NCBI GenBank assembly: GCA_035546335.1
Contig: DATKDP010000129.1
Span: 79,731 to 143,730 of the forward strand
DNA: 64,000 bases
DNA from: DATKDP01 sp035546335
Lineage (GTDB): Bacteria; Acidobacteriota; Thermoanaerobaculia; Gp7-AA8
Direction: 5' to 3'
Part shown: positions 24,506-33,656 of the stretch, piece after piece
Layout: the number at the start of each line of letters is the position of its first letter
How positions within the stretch are numbered: position 1 is the stretch's first letter
Notes under the pieces: model-generated
Told to the model about the DNA's origin: nothing
The model's input: only the letters and a program-made list of their open reading frames with translations
The model's database searches: none
Translations under genes and position numbers: made by a program

Positions 24506-25960
24506 GTGAACGGACTCGTCACCGACTTCTACGAGCTGACCATGGCATACGCTTACTGGAAGAGCGGGATGGCGGAGCTCGAGGCGACCTTCAGCATGAC
24601 GTTTCGAGAGAACCCCTTCGGCGGAGGGTTCACGGTGGCGTGTGGAACGGGGCCGGTGGCCGACCTGCTCGAGAACTTTCGCTATGACCAGCCGTCACTC
24701 GCGTATCTCGAATCGCTCGAGGGAAACGACGGGCAGCCTCTCTTCTCACGGCCGTTTCTCGATTACCTCGGAGAGCTTCGCCTCACCTGCGACGTCGACG
24801 CCGTACCGGAAGGGTCGATCGTCTTTCCTCACGAGCCACTTCTGCGGGTGAGCGGTTCGATCCTGCAGGCGCAGATCGTCGAGAGCGCGATCCTGAACGT
24901 CATGAATTTCCAGTCGCTCATCGCAACGAAGGCCGCCCGTGTCGTCCTGGCGGCTGCCGGCGATCGCGTCGTCGAGTTCGGCCTGCGCCGCGCGCAGGGG
25001 CTCGACGGTGCCCTGAGCGCATCGCGAGCGGCCTTCATCGGCGGATGTTCCGCCACTTCACATGTTCTGGCCGGAAAGACGTATGGAATCCCGGTCGCCG
25101 GGACGCTTGCACACAGCTTCGTCATGGCGTTCGACAGCGAACAGGAAGCGTTCGACACCTTCGTCGACGCGATGCCGAACAATGCGATTCTGCTCGTCGA
25201 TACCTACGACACGATGGAAGGCGTCCGGCGTGCCGTGGAGATCGGGCGAGCCCTGCAGCACCAGGGGCACCGGCTGGCCGGTGTTCGCCTCGACTCCGGT
25301 GATCTCGCCCCGCTGAGCATCGAGGCACGAAGGATCCTCGACGAAGCGGGCTTCGAGCAGGCATCCATCGCAGCCAGCAACGATCTCGACGAGCACCTGA
25401 TTGCGAGCCTCAAGGAAAAGGGTGCGAGAATCGACCTTTGGGGAGTGGGAACGCGTCTGGTCACGGCATGGGATCAGCCGGCTCTCGGCGGGGTGTACAA
25501 GCTCAACGCCGTTCGGAAGCGGGGCTCCGCGTGGGAATCGCGCATCAAGCTTTCGGAACAGACAGGAAAGACCTCGATCCCGGGAATCGTCGGCATCCGG
25601 CGCTACGCAGCGGGGAAGAACCTCGGCGACCTGCTGTACGATGAGCTCGATCCGCCGGCGGAGGGAGATGTGACGATCATCGACCCGATCGATCCGACAC
25701 GCCGCAGGACGCTCGCCGCGCCGGCTGCTCCTGAGGAGCTTCTGCAACCGCTGATACGCAATGGAGAGCGCGTCGCCGGCGTCATCGACATCGGCCGCAT
25801 TCGCGAGCGCGTTCAGCGAGAGCTCGCCGGATTCAGTCCGGGCATCAAGCGACTCGAGAGCCCGGAGCGATATCCGGTCGGCCTCGAGGAGGGCCTTTTC
25901 CGGCGAAGGGCGGCACTCGCTCTCGAGATGCGTTCGACTGACAGGAGAACGCCCGTGTGA
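24506..25960 (+). CDS. pncB: Nicotinate phosphoribosyltransferase
   Basis: A 484-residue enzyme that joins nicotinate to PRPP to form nicotinate mononucleotide in the Preiss-Handler NAD salvage route. Signatures are the start MNGLVTDFYELTMAYAYWKS, EFGLRRAQGLDGALSASRA, GTLAHSFVMAF (phosphohistidine region), GVRLDSGDLAPLS and LWGVGTRLVTAWDQPALGG. It starts at GTG 24506 and overlaps the nicotinamidase gene by 4 bp (GTGA), so the two consecutive salvage steps are encoded together. Confidence 0.95.
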   Translation: MNGLVTDFYELTMAYAYWKSGMAELEATFSMTFRENPFGGGFTVACGTGPVADLLENFRYDQPSLAYLESLEGNDGQPLFSRPFLDYLGELRLTCDVDAVPEGSIVFPHEPLLRVSGSILQAQIVESAILNVMNFQSLIATKAARVVLAAAGDRVVEFGLRRAQGLDGALSASRAAFIGGCSATSHVLAGKTYGIPVAGTLAHSFVMAFDSEQEAFDTFVDAMPNNAILLVDTYDTMEGVRRAVEIGRALQHQGHRLAGVRLDSGDLAPLSIEARRILDEAGFEQASIAASNDLDEHLIASLKEKGARIDLWGVGTRLVTAWDQPALGGVYKLNAVRKRGSAWESRIKLSEQTGKTSIPGIVGIRRYAAGKNLGDLLYDELDPPAEGDVTIIDPIDPTRRRTLAAPAAPEELLQPLIRNGERVAGVIDIGRIRERVQRELAGFSPGIKRLESPERYPVGLEEGLFRRRAALALEMRSTDRRTPV

Positions 25961-26586
25961 AGAATGCTCTGCTCATCGTCGATGTCCAGAACGACTTCAT
26001 GCCCTCCGGGGCGCTGCCGACGCGAAAGGGGGACGAGGTGGTCCCCATCGTCAACCGGCTGCAGCCACGCTTCGATCTCGTGGTGGCGACACAGGACTGG
26101 CATCCGCAGAACCATGGGAGCTTCGCCACGAACCATCCTGGAAAGAGCCCCGGAGAGATCATCGACCTTGATGGACTCGAGCAGGTGTTGTGGCCGGATC
26201 ACTGCGTGCAGGGCTCGGAAGGTGCGAAGCTGCATCCCGATCTCGATATCTCACGAATCCACAAAGTCGTTCGGAAGGGCACCGATCCCGCCATCGACAG
26301 CTACAGCGCCTTCTTCGACAACGGACAGAGAAAATCGACCGGGCTCGAAGACTTTCTGAGGGACGAGGGCGTCACCGACCTCTATATCGCCGGCCTGGCC
26401 ACCGATTACTGCGTTCTCTGGTCGGCTCGCGACGCGGTGAGGCTCGGCTTCCGGACGCATGTGATCAGCGACGCATGCCGCGGGGTCGAGCTCCGCGACG
26501 GAGACATCGAGCGTGCATTCGACGAGATGCGCGCAAGCGGCATCGATGTCCTCGAGAGCAGAGACGTCTCGCTTCAGCCGGCGTGA
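25957..26586 (+). CDS. pncA: Nicotinamidase
   Basis: A 209-residue isochorismatase-fold amidase that converts nicotinamide to nicotinate. The catalytic triad is visible: Asp in IVDVQNDFMPSGALP, Lys in VVRKGTDP, and Cys in IAGLATDYCVLWSA. Metal ligands are Asp/His/His around TQDWHPQNHGSF and the later WPDHCVQGS. GTG 25957 is embedded in the pncB stop. Its product is the substrate of the upstream enzyme. Confidence 0.95.
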   Translation: MKNALLIVDVQNDFMPSGALPTRKGDEVVPIVNRLQPRFDLVVATQDWHPQNHGSFATNHPGKSPGEIIDLDGLEQVLWPDHCVQGSEGAKLHPDLDISRIHKVVRKGTDPAIDSYSAFFDNGQRKSTGLEDFLRDEGVTDLYIAGLATDYCVLWSARDAVRLGFRTHVISDACRGVELRDGDIERAFDEMRASGIDVLESRDVSLQPA

Positions 26587-26636
26587 GACTTCAGGAAAAC
26601 GGCCGTCGAGTTTGTCTCTTGAGCTCCTCGCATGGA

Positions 26637-26708
26637 CGAAGCATTTGCGCGAGCGACAGAGCTGCGGGCTTGCCATGCCGCAACGCAGCGCAATAGCTTC
26701 GTCCCTAC
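26637..26708. repeat. Dispersed palindromic repeat, family A (copy 2)
   Basis: Left arm CGAAGCATTTGCGC; right arm GCGCAATAGCTTCG followed by TCCCTAC. Each arm is the exact reverse complement of an arm in copy 3 (50884-50955), so the element also exists in the reversed arrangement. It lies between convergent pncA and the 26783 gene. Confidence 0.78.
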
Positions 26709-26782
26709 GAGAAATGTGACGGTCGTGGGAGACAAGGTAAGCGTGCGCGCGACACACCTCGTTCTCCGTAGCCGTACGCGCC

Positions 26783-27613
26783 TCAGCGCCGTCGCCCGCC
26801 GAATCGTCGCTCGATGTTGAACCCGAGGTGAACGTCGCTCCGATCGAGACCGCCGAGAAAGGTGGACGAGAGGTACTGATCGACGTGCGTCGCGCGGCTG
26901 TTGGTGAAGAGCACCTCGAAGTAGTGACCCCCGATGGCGCGTTTGAGGCCGACGGCCCATGCGAAATCGGAAGGCGTTCCGGCGCGTGCGTCACGGTTCT
27001 CCGGAATCACTTCAGCAATGAGGCTCAGGTAGCGCTGAAGCTGATAGGCGACTCCGATGGGAACGTTGAACGCGTGCTCGAAGTCGCCGGCATCCGATGC
27101 ATAGGTCGGAATGACGAACAACTCGATCCTGCGCCCGATCTGATGCGCGAGAATCACCTGCGCAAAGAGCGAGGTGCGGTCCGTCAAGCCTCGCTCGGTA
27201 CGCCAGTCGACCCCCCCGCGCAGCGAGATCGAGAGGGGAAACGCAGGAGCTTGTTTCAACAATGCGAACCTGGCGGCCAGCTCGATGTCGTCCTGAACGT
27301 TGGATCGAAGAATCGAGAGCTGCAGATCGCGAACCGGCGCCCAGGCGAGTCCGATCGCCACGTCGGAGCTGCTGTCGAGACCCCAGAGCGAGTGAACGTC
27401 GCCCTCGTTGACCGGCTGCGCAAAGCGGTGCGTGAAGCGGACCTCCCACATGCCGGGCGAGAGCACGCGAGGAGTCGGAAGGTTGATCAGCGCATCGCCC
27501 AGAGGCAGCGGTGCGATGGGGATGTATCGCGGATCCTGAGCGACGGCGGCGCCGGTGCCCAGGAGAAGGCAAACAACCAGCGAGGCGACGCCTCCGCGGC
27601 GGATGTCAATCAT
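26783..27613 (-). CDS. DUF5777-family outer-membrane beta-barrel protein
   Basis: A 276-residue exported protein (signal VVCLLLGTGAAVAQD). Amphipathic strands and the phrases MWEVRFTHRFAQPVNEGD, SLWGLDSSSDVAIGLAWAP, FNVPIGVAYQLQ and VHLGFNIERRF are typical of DUF5777 proteins, predicted small beta-barrels often encoded with a cytochrome c-like lipoprotein. Here the upstream gene is such a protein and overlaps it by 8 bp. Substrate and role are unknown. Confidence 0.8.
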   Translation of the reverse strand: MIDIRRGGVASLVVCLLLGTGAAVAQDPRYIPIAPLPLGDALINLPTPRVLSPGMWEVRFTHRFAQPVNEGDVHSLWGLDSSSDVAIGLAWAPVRDLQLSILRSNVQDDIELAARFALLKQAPAFPLSISLRGGVDWRTERGLTDRTSLFAQVILAHQIGRRIELFVIPTYASDAGDFEHAFNVPIGVAYQLQRYLSLIAEVIPENRDARAGTPSDFAWAVGLKRAIGGHYFEVLFTNSRATHVDQYLSSTFLGGLDRSDVHLGFNIERRFGGRRR

Positions 27614-28049
27614 TCGGTGCGCCCCTGCGGATCCAGTCGCGAATGAGATCGAGCTCTGCCTCGGAAAGCGGCGGGCGGCCCTGCGGCATCCGATCTCCGG
27701 AGATGCTCGGTGCTCCCGTCACCTTGAGATAGAGATAGCTGCGAGAGGGATCGCCCGGCGTGATCCGAGGGATGTTGGCTCCGACGCTCGGCCGATTGAC
27801 GATGTTCGCGTAGGCTTGTCCCTCGACGAGAACCAGCTCCGACTGCGGAAACTGGGCGTCATGACAGCCGATGAGCGTGCAGGTGGGAGTGAAGATCTCG
27901 CGCTGAACGCGCGTGAACGTCGCCGAAGGATCGGGGGGTCCTTCGTCGTCGGGTGCGGTGGGGAGATCCTTCAGCTCACCGCAGGCGAGGGTGAGCGTCA
28001 ATCCGGCGCACGCCAGGAGTCCTCGCAGTCGCGCAAACGAGCTCCTCAT
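27606..28049 (-). CDS. Cytochrome c-like lipoprotein with C-x4-C-H motif
   Basis: A 147-residue protein with lipobox TLTLACG. The core IFTPTCTLIGCHDAQFPQSE carries C-T-L-I-G-C-H, spaced C-x4-C-H and not C-x2-C-H, as in a family of short secreted proteins from acidobacteria and myxobacteria. The end (MPQGRPPLSEAELDLIRDWI) is the usual C-terminal helix of small class I-like cytochromes, with the distal Met in MPQG. Heme attachment is likely but not certain. Co-translated with the barrel gene. Confidence 0.78.
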   Translation of the reverse strand: MRSSFARLRGLLACAGLTLTLACGELKDLPTAPDDEGPPDPSATFTRVQREIFTPTCTLIGCHDAQFPQSELVLVEGQAYANIVNRPSVGANIPRITPGDPSRSYLYLKVTGAPSISGDRMPQGRPPLSEAELDLIRDWIRRGAPND

Positions 28050-28115
28050 TCTCGACGAGTCAGAGTACCACAGGGTAGTGGTCGAACTTTGTGGCGGATG
28101 CGGCGCTCGTCACCG

Positions 28116-28272
28116 GGCCGAAGATCGGAATCTTCGGCCACGGGAAGTGGCTGGACATTCCGATGTCCAGCCCGTGACGCGGACGACGACCCTCCCCCAT
28201 GGCTCACCGCGTCGTCCGTCACCGGGCCGAAGATCGGAATCTTCGGCCACATGCGGAATCTTCGGCCACATG
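28116..28272. repeat. Family B composite hairpin element with flanking copies
   Basis: A hairpin with GGCCGAAG/CTTCGGCC arms (28116-28139) is followed by the 104-bp composite 28147-28250: hairpin GGCTGGAC-ATTCCGAT-GTCCAGCC (28149-28172), a central imperfect stem (GTGACGCGGACGAC with GTCGTCCGTCAC), then a second GGCCGAAG hairpin (28225-28248). The last 19 bp (from 28235) are tandemly duplicated to 28272. The region lies upstream of the 28049 gene and just past the end of the di-iron oxygenase gene. Confidence 0.9.
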
Positions 28273-28291
28273 CGAACGCCTCGAGGGTGCC

Positions 28292-29551
28292 TTACCAGCC
28301 GTAGTTGCCGCTGTTCTCAGGCCGCTCGCGGCCGAGAAGGGCTTCCGAGTACTTTCTGAACTCGATGATGCCGAGGTAATAGGCGGGAAGCACGCCCTGG
28401 AGGTAGTCGAGGTACTTTTCGCCCGGCGCCGGTTTGCCGTTGTCGGTGATGAGATTGCCGTAGACGTCATACGGGAGGTAGATGATCTCCTCCATGCCGC
28501 GCTGGCGGAAGAACTTCGTATCCGGTGCGAAGAGAAGGTCTTCGGGGCGCACTCCCGACTTTTCCTCGCCGGTGTCGAGAACTTCGCGAACGAGCGAGCG
28601 GGCGTCGGGAGCAGAGATGTTAGGAACTTTGACCTGCGCGATGGCGACGTTCGTCAGCTCCAGCAGCTCTTTGACTTCCTGGAAGTACTCTGCCTGGGCC
28701 GTACCGTTGTTGCGGTCCTTGAAGCCGAAGGCGATCGCCGTTTCTCCTCCCCGCTCGTTGCCGAACATCTCCACGCCCCGGGGGAGCCAGACATTGATCG
28801 TCTTCTGAATGTCTTCGATCGAGTAGTCACCGGTGCCGCTGGTGGCGTTCACGGCGATCTCGCGAAGGAACCCGCGGCCCGATCCGATGTGATATCCCTC
28901 CTCGGAGAGCATGGGTCCCATCGAGCGTGCCATCGGCGCGTAGGCGAAGACCTTCTGCATTTCGAGCTGATACTTGCCGACCAGGTCGATGATCGTGGCG
29001 AAGACGACGTTGTCGAGAAAGTTGTGGAAAGGAATGTTGAAAGCGTCGAGAACATGGTTCCCGAGCTCCATGGCCAAAAGCTCGTCCATCGTGTCGGAGG
29101 CGACGTCGGGATGGCCGGGCTTTCGCCAGCTCACGTCGCTGTCGAAGACCCAGAACATCTGGTAGGCGTGCCGGAGCTCTTCCGCCATGATGCGGAGAAT
29201 CGCGACTTTCATCTGATCGGTGGGGGCATCCTCGAGAGTCAACCGGTGCTGCTGGATCGACCCGAGCTCTGTCGAGGCCTGGGCGCGAATGATGTCGCGG
29301 GCCGAATAAAACATGTTGCCGACCATGTCTCCCGCCCGTTCGACTTTCGGTTTTCCAGTCATGCGACCGAATTGAATCGTGTCTGCCTGCAGCTTCCCGA
29401 TCTTTGCGACGAGCTGGTAGGGAGTCTGCGTCGCGTAGTAGGTGGACCAGTTCTGTTCGAGAAAAGTCAGCTCGGGGAAGTTCTTCTTCTGCCAGTCGAC
29501 GAGCGCCTCATGGTACTTCGGAGTGATCTTCTCGATGGTGTACGCGGCCAA
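28292..29551 (-). CDS. PaaA/BoxB-like di-iron oxygenase
   Basis: A 419-residue helical protein. Di-iron ligands are suggested by E in STELGSIQQHR, the E-E-x-R-H of IMAEELRHAYQMFW, E in LAMELGNHVLDAF and the later MLSEEGYHIG. This resembles the catalytic subunits of phenylacetyl-CoA epoxidase (PaaA) and benzoyl-CoA epoxidase (BoxB), with length closer to BoxB. No reductase, CoA ligase or other pathway gene is nearby, so the substrate is open. TTG 29551 is chosen because GGAGG lies 5 bp before it; the frame extends upstream to 29635. Confidence 0.75.
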   Translation of the reverse strand: MAAYTIEKITPKYHEALVDWQKKNFPELTFLEQNWSTYYATQTPYQLVAKIGKLQADTIQFGRMTGKPKVERAGDMVGNMFYSARDIIRAQASTELGSIQQHRLTLEDAPTDQMKVAILRIMAEELRHAYQMFWVFDSDVSWRKPGHPDVASDTMDELLAMELGNHVLDAFNIPFHNFLDNVVFATIIDLVGKYQLEMQKVFAYAPMARSMGPMLSEEGYHIGSGRGFLREIAVNATSGTGDYSIEDIQKTINVWLPRGVEMFGNERGGETAIAFGFKDRNNGTAQAEYFQEVKELLELTNVAIAQVKVPNISAPDARSLVREVLDTGEEKSGVRPEDLLFAPDTKFFRQRGMEEIIYLPYDVYGNLITDNGKPAPGEKYLDYLQGVLPAYYLGIIEFRKYSEALLGRERPENSGNYGW

Positions 29552-29899
29552 GACGACCTCCACAAATGAATTACCGGGGAGCAAATCCGGACGGGCGCTC
29601 GATTTCGCGCTGTGCGGGGAGTTCGGCAGCCGCATGAGCGGAGCCCCCGGTGCCAGCAGAGCGTAACCGCGCGACGCCCGGGAACATTCTCGCCAACTGC
29701 GTAAAACGGACGATTGGTGCCATAATGAGGCTGCTCAGTTGCCCATCCGGGAGAGATCGTCGCAGGATCCGGGGCTGAATTCCGAGCGAAACATGCCCGC
29801 TGCGAAGCATCGGCTGCTGATCCGCTTTCGAGCGACGACCATTCCCGGTTCGAGCGCGAGAAAGGAGTTCGCTGCGGAGCGACCTCTGTTCAGAGAACC
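29552..29899. other. Divergent intergenic region, no gene seen
   Basis: About 350 bp between the oxygenase gene (leftward) and the HD-GYP gene (rightward). It should hold both promoters. I see no convincing coding frame, repeat family or palindrome. CATAAT near 29711, preceded by TGC, is a possible extended -10 for rightward transcription. Confidence 0.45.
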
Positions 29900-31822
29900 A
29901 TGGACCGCCTGACGCTCCTGCACTCGAAATCGTTTCCGATCGAGCGATATGCCGATGCGCTCGCACGGGAATCGATCGAGCTGATCGCCATCGACTCCAT
30001 CGCCAGCGCTGCGGTGCAGCGCGAATCGCTCAATGTGCTCCTGCTCGATCAGGAACTGGCAGGGAACGGTCGTCCCATTCCGGGCATCGGAGCGAGAACG
30101 GTGATCATCGGGATCGGTCTTGCCACCTCCCGGAAACCGCTCGCCGGCGAGGAGATCTATCTCAATCTTCCGGAAGACCCGCCGCCGGGCGTTCTGCTCA
30201 ACTCCGTGCGCAGGGGATACGAGTTCGTGTTTCAGCGAGTGCGCGCCGACGAGCTCGAAGAGCAGTTGCGGGAGCGAAACCAGGAGCTGAAACGAATCAA
30301 CGAGATCGGCATGGCGCTGTCGACCGTGCGCGACCATTCAGTGCTGCTGGACATGATTCTGAGCAAGAGTCGTGAGCTCAGCCGCGCCGACGCCGGATCG
30401 CTCTATCTGCTCGACGAGATTCACGGGGTGGGAAAAGTGCTTCGCTGGAAGCTCGCACAGAACGATTCGATCGCAGTCGATTTCGAAGAGAAGGTGCTGC
30501 CCATCACCAAGAAGAGCCTCGCCGGATTCGTTGCGCTGACGGGTGAGACTCTGGTGATCGACGACGCGTACGAGCTCCCCACGGACGTCGAGTACTCGAT
30601 CAATCGCTCGTTCGATCTGGAGACGGGATACCGCACGAGATCGATGCTCGTCTTCCCGATGACCAACCACGTCGGCGACCTGATCGGCGTGCTGCAGCTC
30701 ATCAACCGCAAACGTCCAGGAGCGCCGGCGCAACTGACCGCGGAGGACGTACCCCGGGAGGTCATCCCCTTCGATCAGCACACGATCGATCTGATGCGCT
30801 CTCTCGCCGGGCAGGCTGCAGTGGCCGTCGAGAACAACCTGCTCTACGAATCGATCGAACGGCTTTTCGAGGGATTCGTCACCGCGGCGGTCACTGCCAT
30901 CGAGCAGCGCGATCCGACGACTTCCGGTCATTCGTTCCGTGTTGCGGATTTCACGGTCGGTCTGGCGAGAGCGCTCGATGGACTCACGACCGGCGGATTC
31001 CGCAACGTGCACTTTTCGACCGCGCAGATCAAGGAGATCCGCTACGCATCGCTGCTCCACGACTTCGGCAAGGTCGGAGTCCGAGAGCAGGTGCTGGTCA
31101 AAGAGAAGAAGCTCTACCCGCTGCATCTCGACGCCATCCGCCTTCGATTCGAGTTTTCCATGAGATCGATCGAGGCTGCGTATTCGCGCCGGAAGCTCGA
31201 CTACCTCCTAGCTGACGGTCCCGAGGGCTTCGACAGGAAGAGCGAGGAGCTCGACGCGGAGATGAAGGCGGAGATCGCCAGACTTCAGCGCGATCTCGAA
31301 GTGATCATCCATTCCAACGAGCCGACCATTCTCCCTGAGGGAGACTTCCAGTATCTGCAGGGGATTGCGACCCGTGGATACCAGGATGTGAACGGCGAAT
31401 GGAGACTGCTGCTCACGCCCGACGAGGCACGGATTCTATCCATCCGCAAGGGGAACCTCGACTCCTCGGAACGCGACGAGATCGAGAGTCACGTGACCCA
31501 CACATTCGAGTTTCTCTCGAAGATTCCGTGGACCAGGGACCTGAGGGCCGTTCCCGATTACGCGTACGCTCATCATGAGAAGCTCAATGGGAGAGGCTAC
31601 CCGCGCAAACTGCTCGCAGAGCAGATTCCGCTCCAGTCGCGCATGATGACCGTCTCCGACATCTTCGACGCTCTGACGGCGGCCGACCGCCCCTACAAGA
31701 AGGCGATCACTACCGAACGAGCTCTCGACATCCTGAAGATGGAGGTCGCCGACGGTTTGCTCGACAGCGCCCTCGTCGACGTGTTCATCGAAGCGAAGAT
31801 CTGGGAAAAGCCGGCCTCCTGA
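29900..31822 (+). CDS. GAF-HD-GYP protein, predicted c-di-GMP phosphodiesterase
   Basis: A 640-residue cytosolic protein. Residues 1-110 resemble a degenerate receiver domain, about 145-320 a GAF domain (ADAGSLYLLDE ... RTRSMLVFPMTNHVGDLIG), and 343-640 an HD-GYP domain: HSFRVAD, LLHDFGKVG, HHEKLNGRGYP, SDIFDALTAADRPYK. Metal and GYP motifs are intact, so c-di-GMP hydrolysis is likely. An extra ~110 residues, partly coiled coil (ELDAEMKAEIARLQRDLEV), interrupt the HD part between HDFGKVG and the HH motif. Transcribed alone. Confidence 0.88.
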   Translation: MDRLTLLHSKSFPIERYADALARESIELIAIDSIASAAVQRESLNVLLLDQELAGNGRPIPGIGARTVIIGIGLATSRKPLAGEEIYLNLPEDPPPGVLLNSVRRGYEFVFQRVRADELEEQLRERNQELKRINEIGMALSTVRDHSVLLDMILSKSRELSRADAGSLYLLDEIHGVGKVLRWKLAQNDSIAVDFEEKVLPITKKSLAGFVALTGETLVIDDAYELPTDVEYSINRSFDLETGYRTRSMLVFPMTNHVGDLIGVLQLINRKRPGAPAQLTAEDVPREVIPFDQHTIDLMRSLAGQAAVAVENNLLYESIERLFEGFVTAAVTAIEQRDPTTSGHSFRVADFTVGLARALDGLTTGGFRNVHFSTAQIKEIRYASLLHDFGKVGVREQVLVKEKKLYPLHLDAIRLRFEFSMRSIEAAYSRRKLDYLLADGPEGFDRKSEELDAEMKAEIARLQRDLEVIIHSNEPTILPEGDFQYLQGIATRGYQDVNGEWRLLLTPDEARILSIRKGNLDSSERDEIESHVTHTFEFLSKIPWTRDLRAVPDYAYAHHEKLNGRGYPRKLLAEQIPLQSRMMTVSDIFDALTAADRPYKKAITTERALDILKMEVADGLLDSALVDVFIEAKIWEKPAS

Positions 31823-31837
31823 TCGCCTTCCGGAGAA

Positions 31838-32410
31838 TCAGCGGAGGTCGGAATGCTCGAGCTCGTCGAGCAGCGCCCGACACACACTTTTTGTCCGTTC
31901 CTGTCTGGAGGCGACCCATGCCGCCGCCTGATCCGGCAACCAGGCGGGCAGCTCCTCGGTCATGGCGAGGGTGTCTTCGAGGATCTCCCGCAGCGACGAC
32001 CCCTCCCGCCGGGCGCGCGAAAGCCTCTCCAGAAGCGCCCGCAGGCCGCTGCGATCGACCAGACGCGCCGCGGCGACTGCCCGTTCGGCTGCCGTGGCGG
32101 GTTCGCCAGGGTCCTTCAGGCGCGCTGCGAGGCGCCGCAGATCGTCCTCGCTCACGACTCCTCGCAGGGCGAGTGCGGTGCGCGAGAGATTGCCGACGCG
32201 ACTCAACCACGAAGCGAGGCCGGAAAACAGAAGCAGCAGATCGAGCTCGAGAGCCTCGCCGGTCGATGCGGGACGGTGTAGCCGCCGGGCGATCGTACTG
32301 AGTCGCTCCACCTCGTCGAACCGCGATACGCCGTCGAGATCGAGATAGAGCGGTTTGACCCAGGCGATGAGAAGCGCTCGCTCCGGGTGGATCGCTTGCT
32401 CTTCACTCAT
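31838..32410 (-). CDS. Helical protein of unknown function, coupled to the MFS gene
   Basis: A 190-residue Leu/Ala/Arg-rich, almost entirely helical protein without signal or membrane segments (ALELDLLLLFSGLASWLSRV, ALLERLSRARREGSSLREIL). No family is recognised. ATG 32410 lies 8 bp inside the 3' end of the upstream MFS gene (another ATG is at 32419), so it is translated with it. It may be an accessory factor for that transporter. Confidence 0.65.
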   Translation of the reverse strand: MSEEQAIHPERALLIAWVKPLYLDLDGVSRFDEVERLSTIARRLHRPASTGEALELDLLLLFSGLASWLSRVGNLSRTALALRGVVSEDDLRRLAARLKDPGEPATAAERAVAAARLVDRSGLRALLERLSRARREGSSLREILEDTLAMTEELPAWLPDQAAAWVASRQERTKSVCRALLDELEHSDLR

Positions 32411-33608
32411 TCTCGACATCGTACCCGGATTCTCCGGAAGGGCGATGCAGCCGATCATCTCGCTCGAACAGCAGCCGCGCAGCCGTGGCGAAGATCGGAA
32501 TCGACAACAAGCTCAGCACCGCTGCTGCCGAGAATGCCGCTCTGAATCCGAAATGATCGACGAGCAGGCCGGTGATCAGAGACCCCGTGCCGATGCCGGT
32601 GTCGAAGGCCCACAGGATGCTGCCGAACGTTCCTCCTCGCCGGGCGGGATCGGTGTGACGTAGAACGTAGGTGACGAACGCCGGGTAGGCACCGCCGAAT
32701 CCGAGCCCGAAGAGAAATGCGGACGCAGCGATCTGTTGCGCGGTCATCGCGTACGCGAGCACGAAGAGCGAAAGCGGGACCATGGCGAGCGATGGATAGA
32801 GAAGGGCTTTCGGTCCGAAGCGATCCCCCAGCCGGGCGGTGAGAAGGCGAACGATCAGAATCGTCGTCGCGAAGACGTTGAAGAAGAGCGACGGCCTCGG
32901 GATCTGCCGTTCCGAAGCGAAAAGAGCGACATAGCTCGTGATGCCGCCGTAGCCGAAGGAGATCGCGAAGAGCGCGAGCGCGAGCGCAATGACGCGGAAG
33001 TCGACGAGCGTGCGGACAGAAGGGAAGGGGGTCTCGCGCGCCGTCCAGGCAACGGGGACGCGTGCCGCCAGGACCACCATCACGATCGATAGGCCAGCCA
33101 TCTCCAGACAGAGGATTTCCCATCCGAACCGATAGATGGCGAGTCCGATCGTCGGTGCAACGGCAACCGCCGCCGTGCTCGCCATTCCCCAATAGGCGAT
33201 CCCTTCGGTGCGTCGGCTTTCGGGAATGAAATCGGTCATCATGGCGGCGCTCGACGAGAGAATCGCCGACCAGATCGCGCCATGAACCGAGGCGATGACC
33301 AGCAGCAGAGGAATGCTGGGAACGAAGCCGTAGAGAATCGAAAAGAAGCCGAAGAAGGCCGCGGCCAGAATGAGCAGGCGCTTTCGGCCGAAATGATCGG
33401 CGAAGGCCCCGGTCAGCGGCGCCGCGAGAGCGCTCGCATAGGTGTAGACGGCGAGAACGAGGCCGGCCTGCGATTTCGATCCGCCAAGGTCGAGAATGCG
33501 GAAAGGAATCGTGGGGAAGAGCTGGAAGACGGAAAGGAAGGCGATGAAGGCGAAGATCCAGAGCCGGAGAAACTGAACGGTGAAGAGCCGTGACGAGTCT
33601 TCCGACAT
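32403..33608 (-). CDS. Major facilitator superfamily transporter
   Basis: A 401-residue protein with 12 predicted membrane helices. The loop 2-3 motif is GAFADHFGRKRLLIL (G-x-x-x-D-x-x-G-R-K/R), characteristic of MFS drug/sugar exporters, repeated weakly in the second half as ARLGDRFGPKALL. The real start is ATG 33608 (MSEDSSRLFTVQFLRLW); the frame extends upstream into a repeat. Probably a multidrug or metabolite exporter. Its 3' end overlaps the helical partner gene. Confidence 0.88.
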   Translation of the reverse strand: MSEDSSRLFTVQFLRLWIFAFIAFLSVFQLFPTIPFRILDLGGSKSQAGLVLAVYTYASALAAPLTGAFADHFGRKRLLILAAAFFGFFSILYGFVPSIPLLLVIASVHGAIWSAILSSSAAMMTDFIPESRRTEGIAYWGMASTAAVAVAPTIGLAIYRFGWEILCLEMAGLSIVMVVLAARVPVAWTARETPFPSVRTLVDFRVIALALALFAISFGYGGITSYVALFASERQIPRPSLFFNVFATTILIVRLLTARLGDRFGPKALLYPSLAMVPLSLFVLAYAMTAQQIAASAFLFGLGFGGAYPAFVTYVLRHTDPARRGGTFGSILWAFDTGIGTGSLITGLLVDHFGFRAAFSAAAVLSLLSIPIFATAARLLFERDDRLHRPSGESGYDVENE

Positions 33609-33656
33609 CCGGGGGGATTGTAGCGAAAGTCCGCGCGCCGCTTCACCCCGACTCGA

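Noticed and set aside
28199..29569. 456-residue plus-strand frame
   Set aside because: Antisense to the di-iron oxygenase gene; begins inside a repeat.
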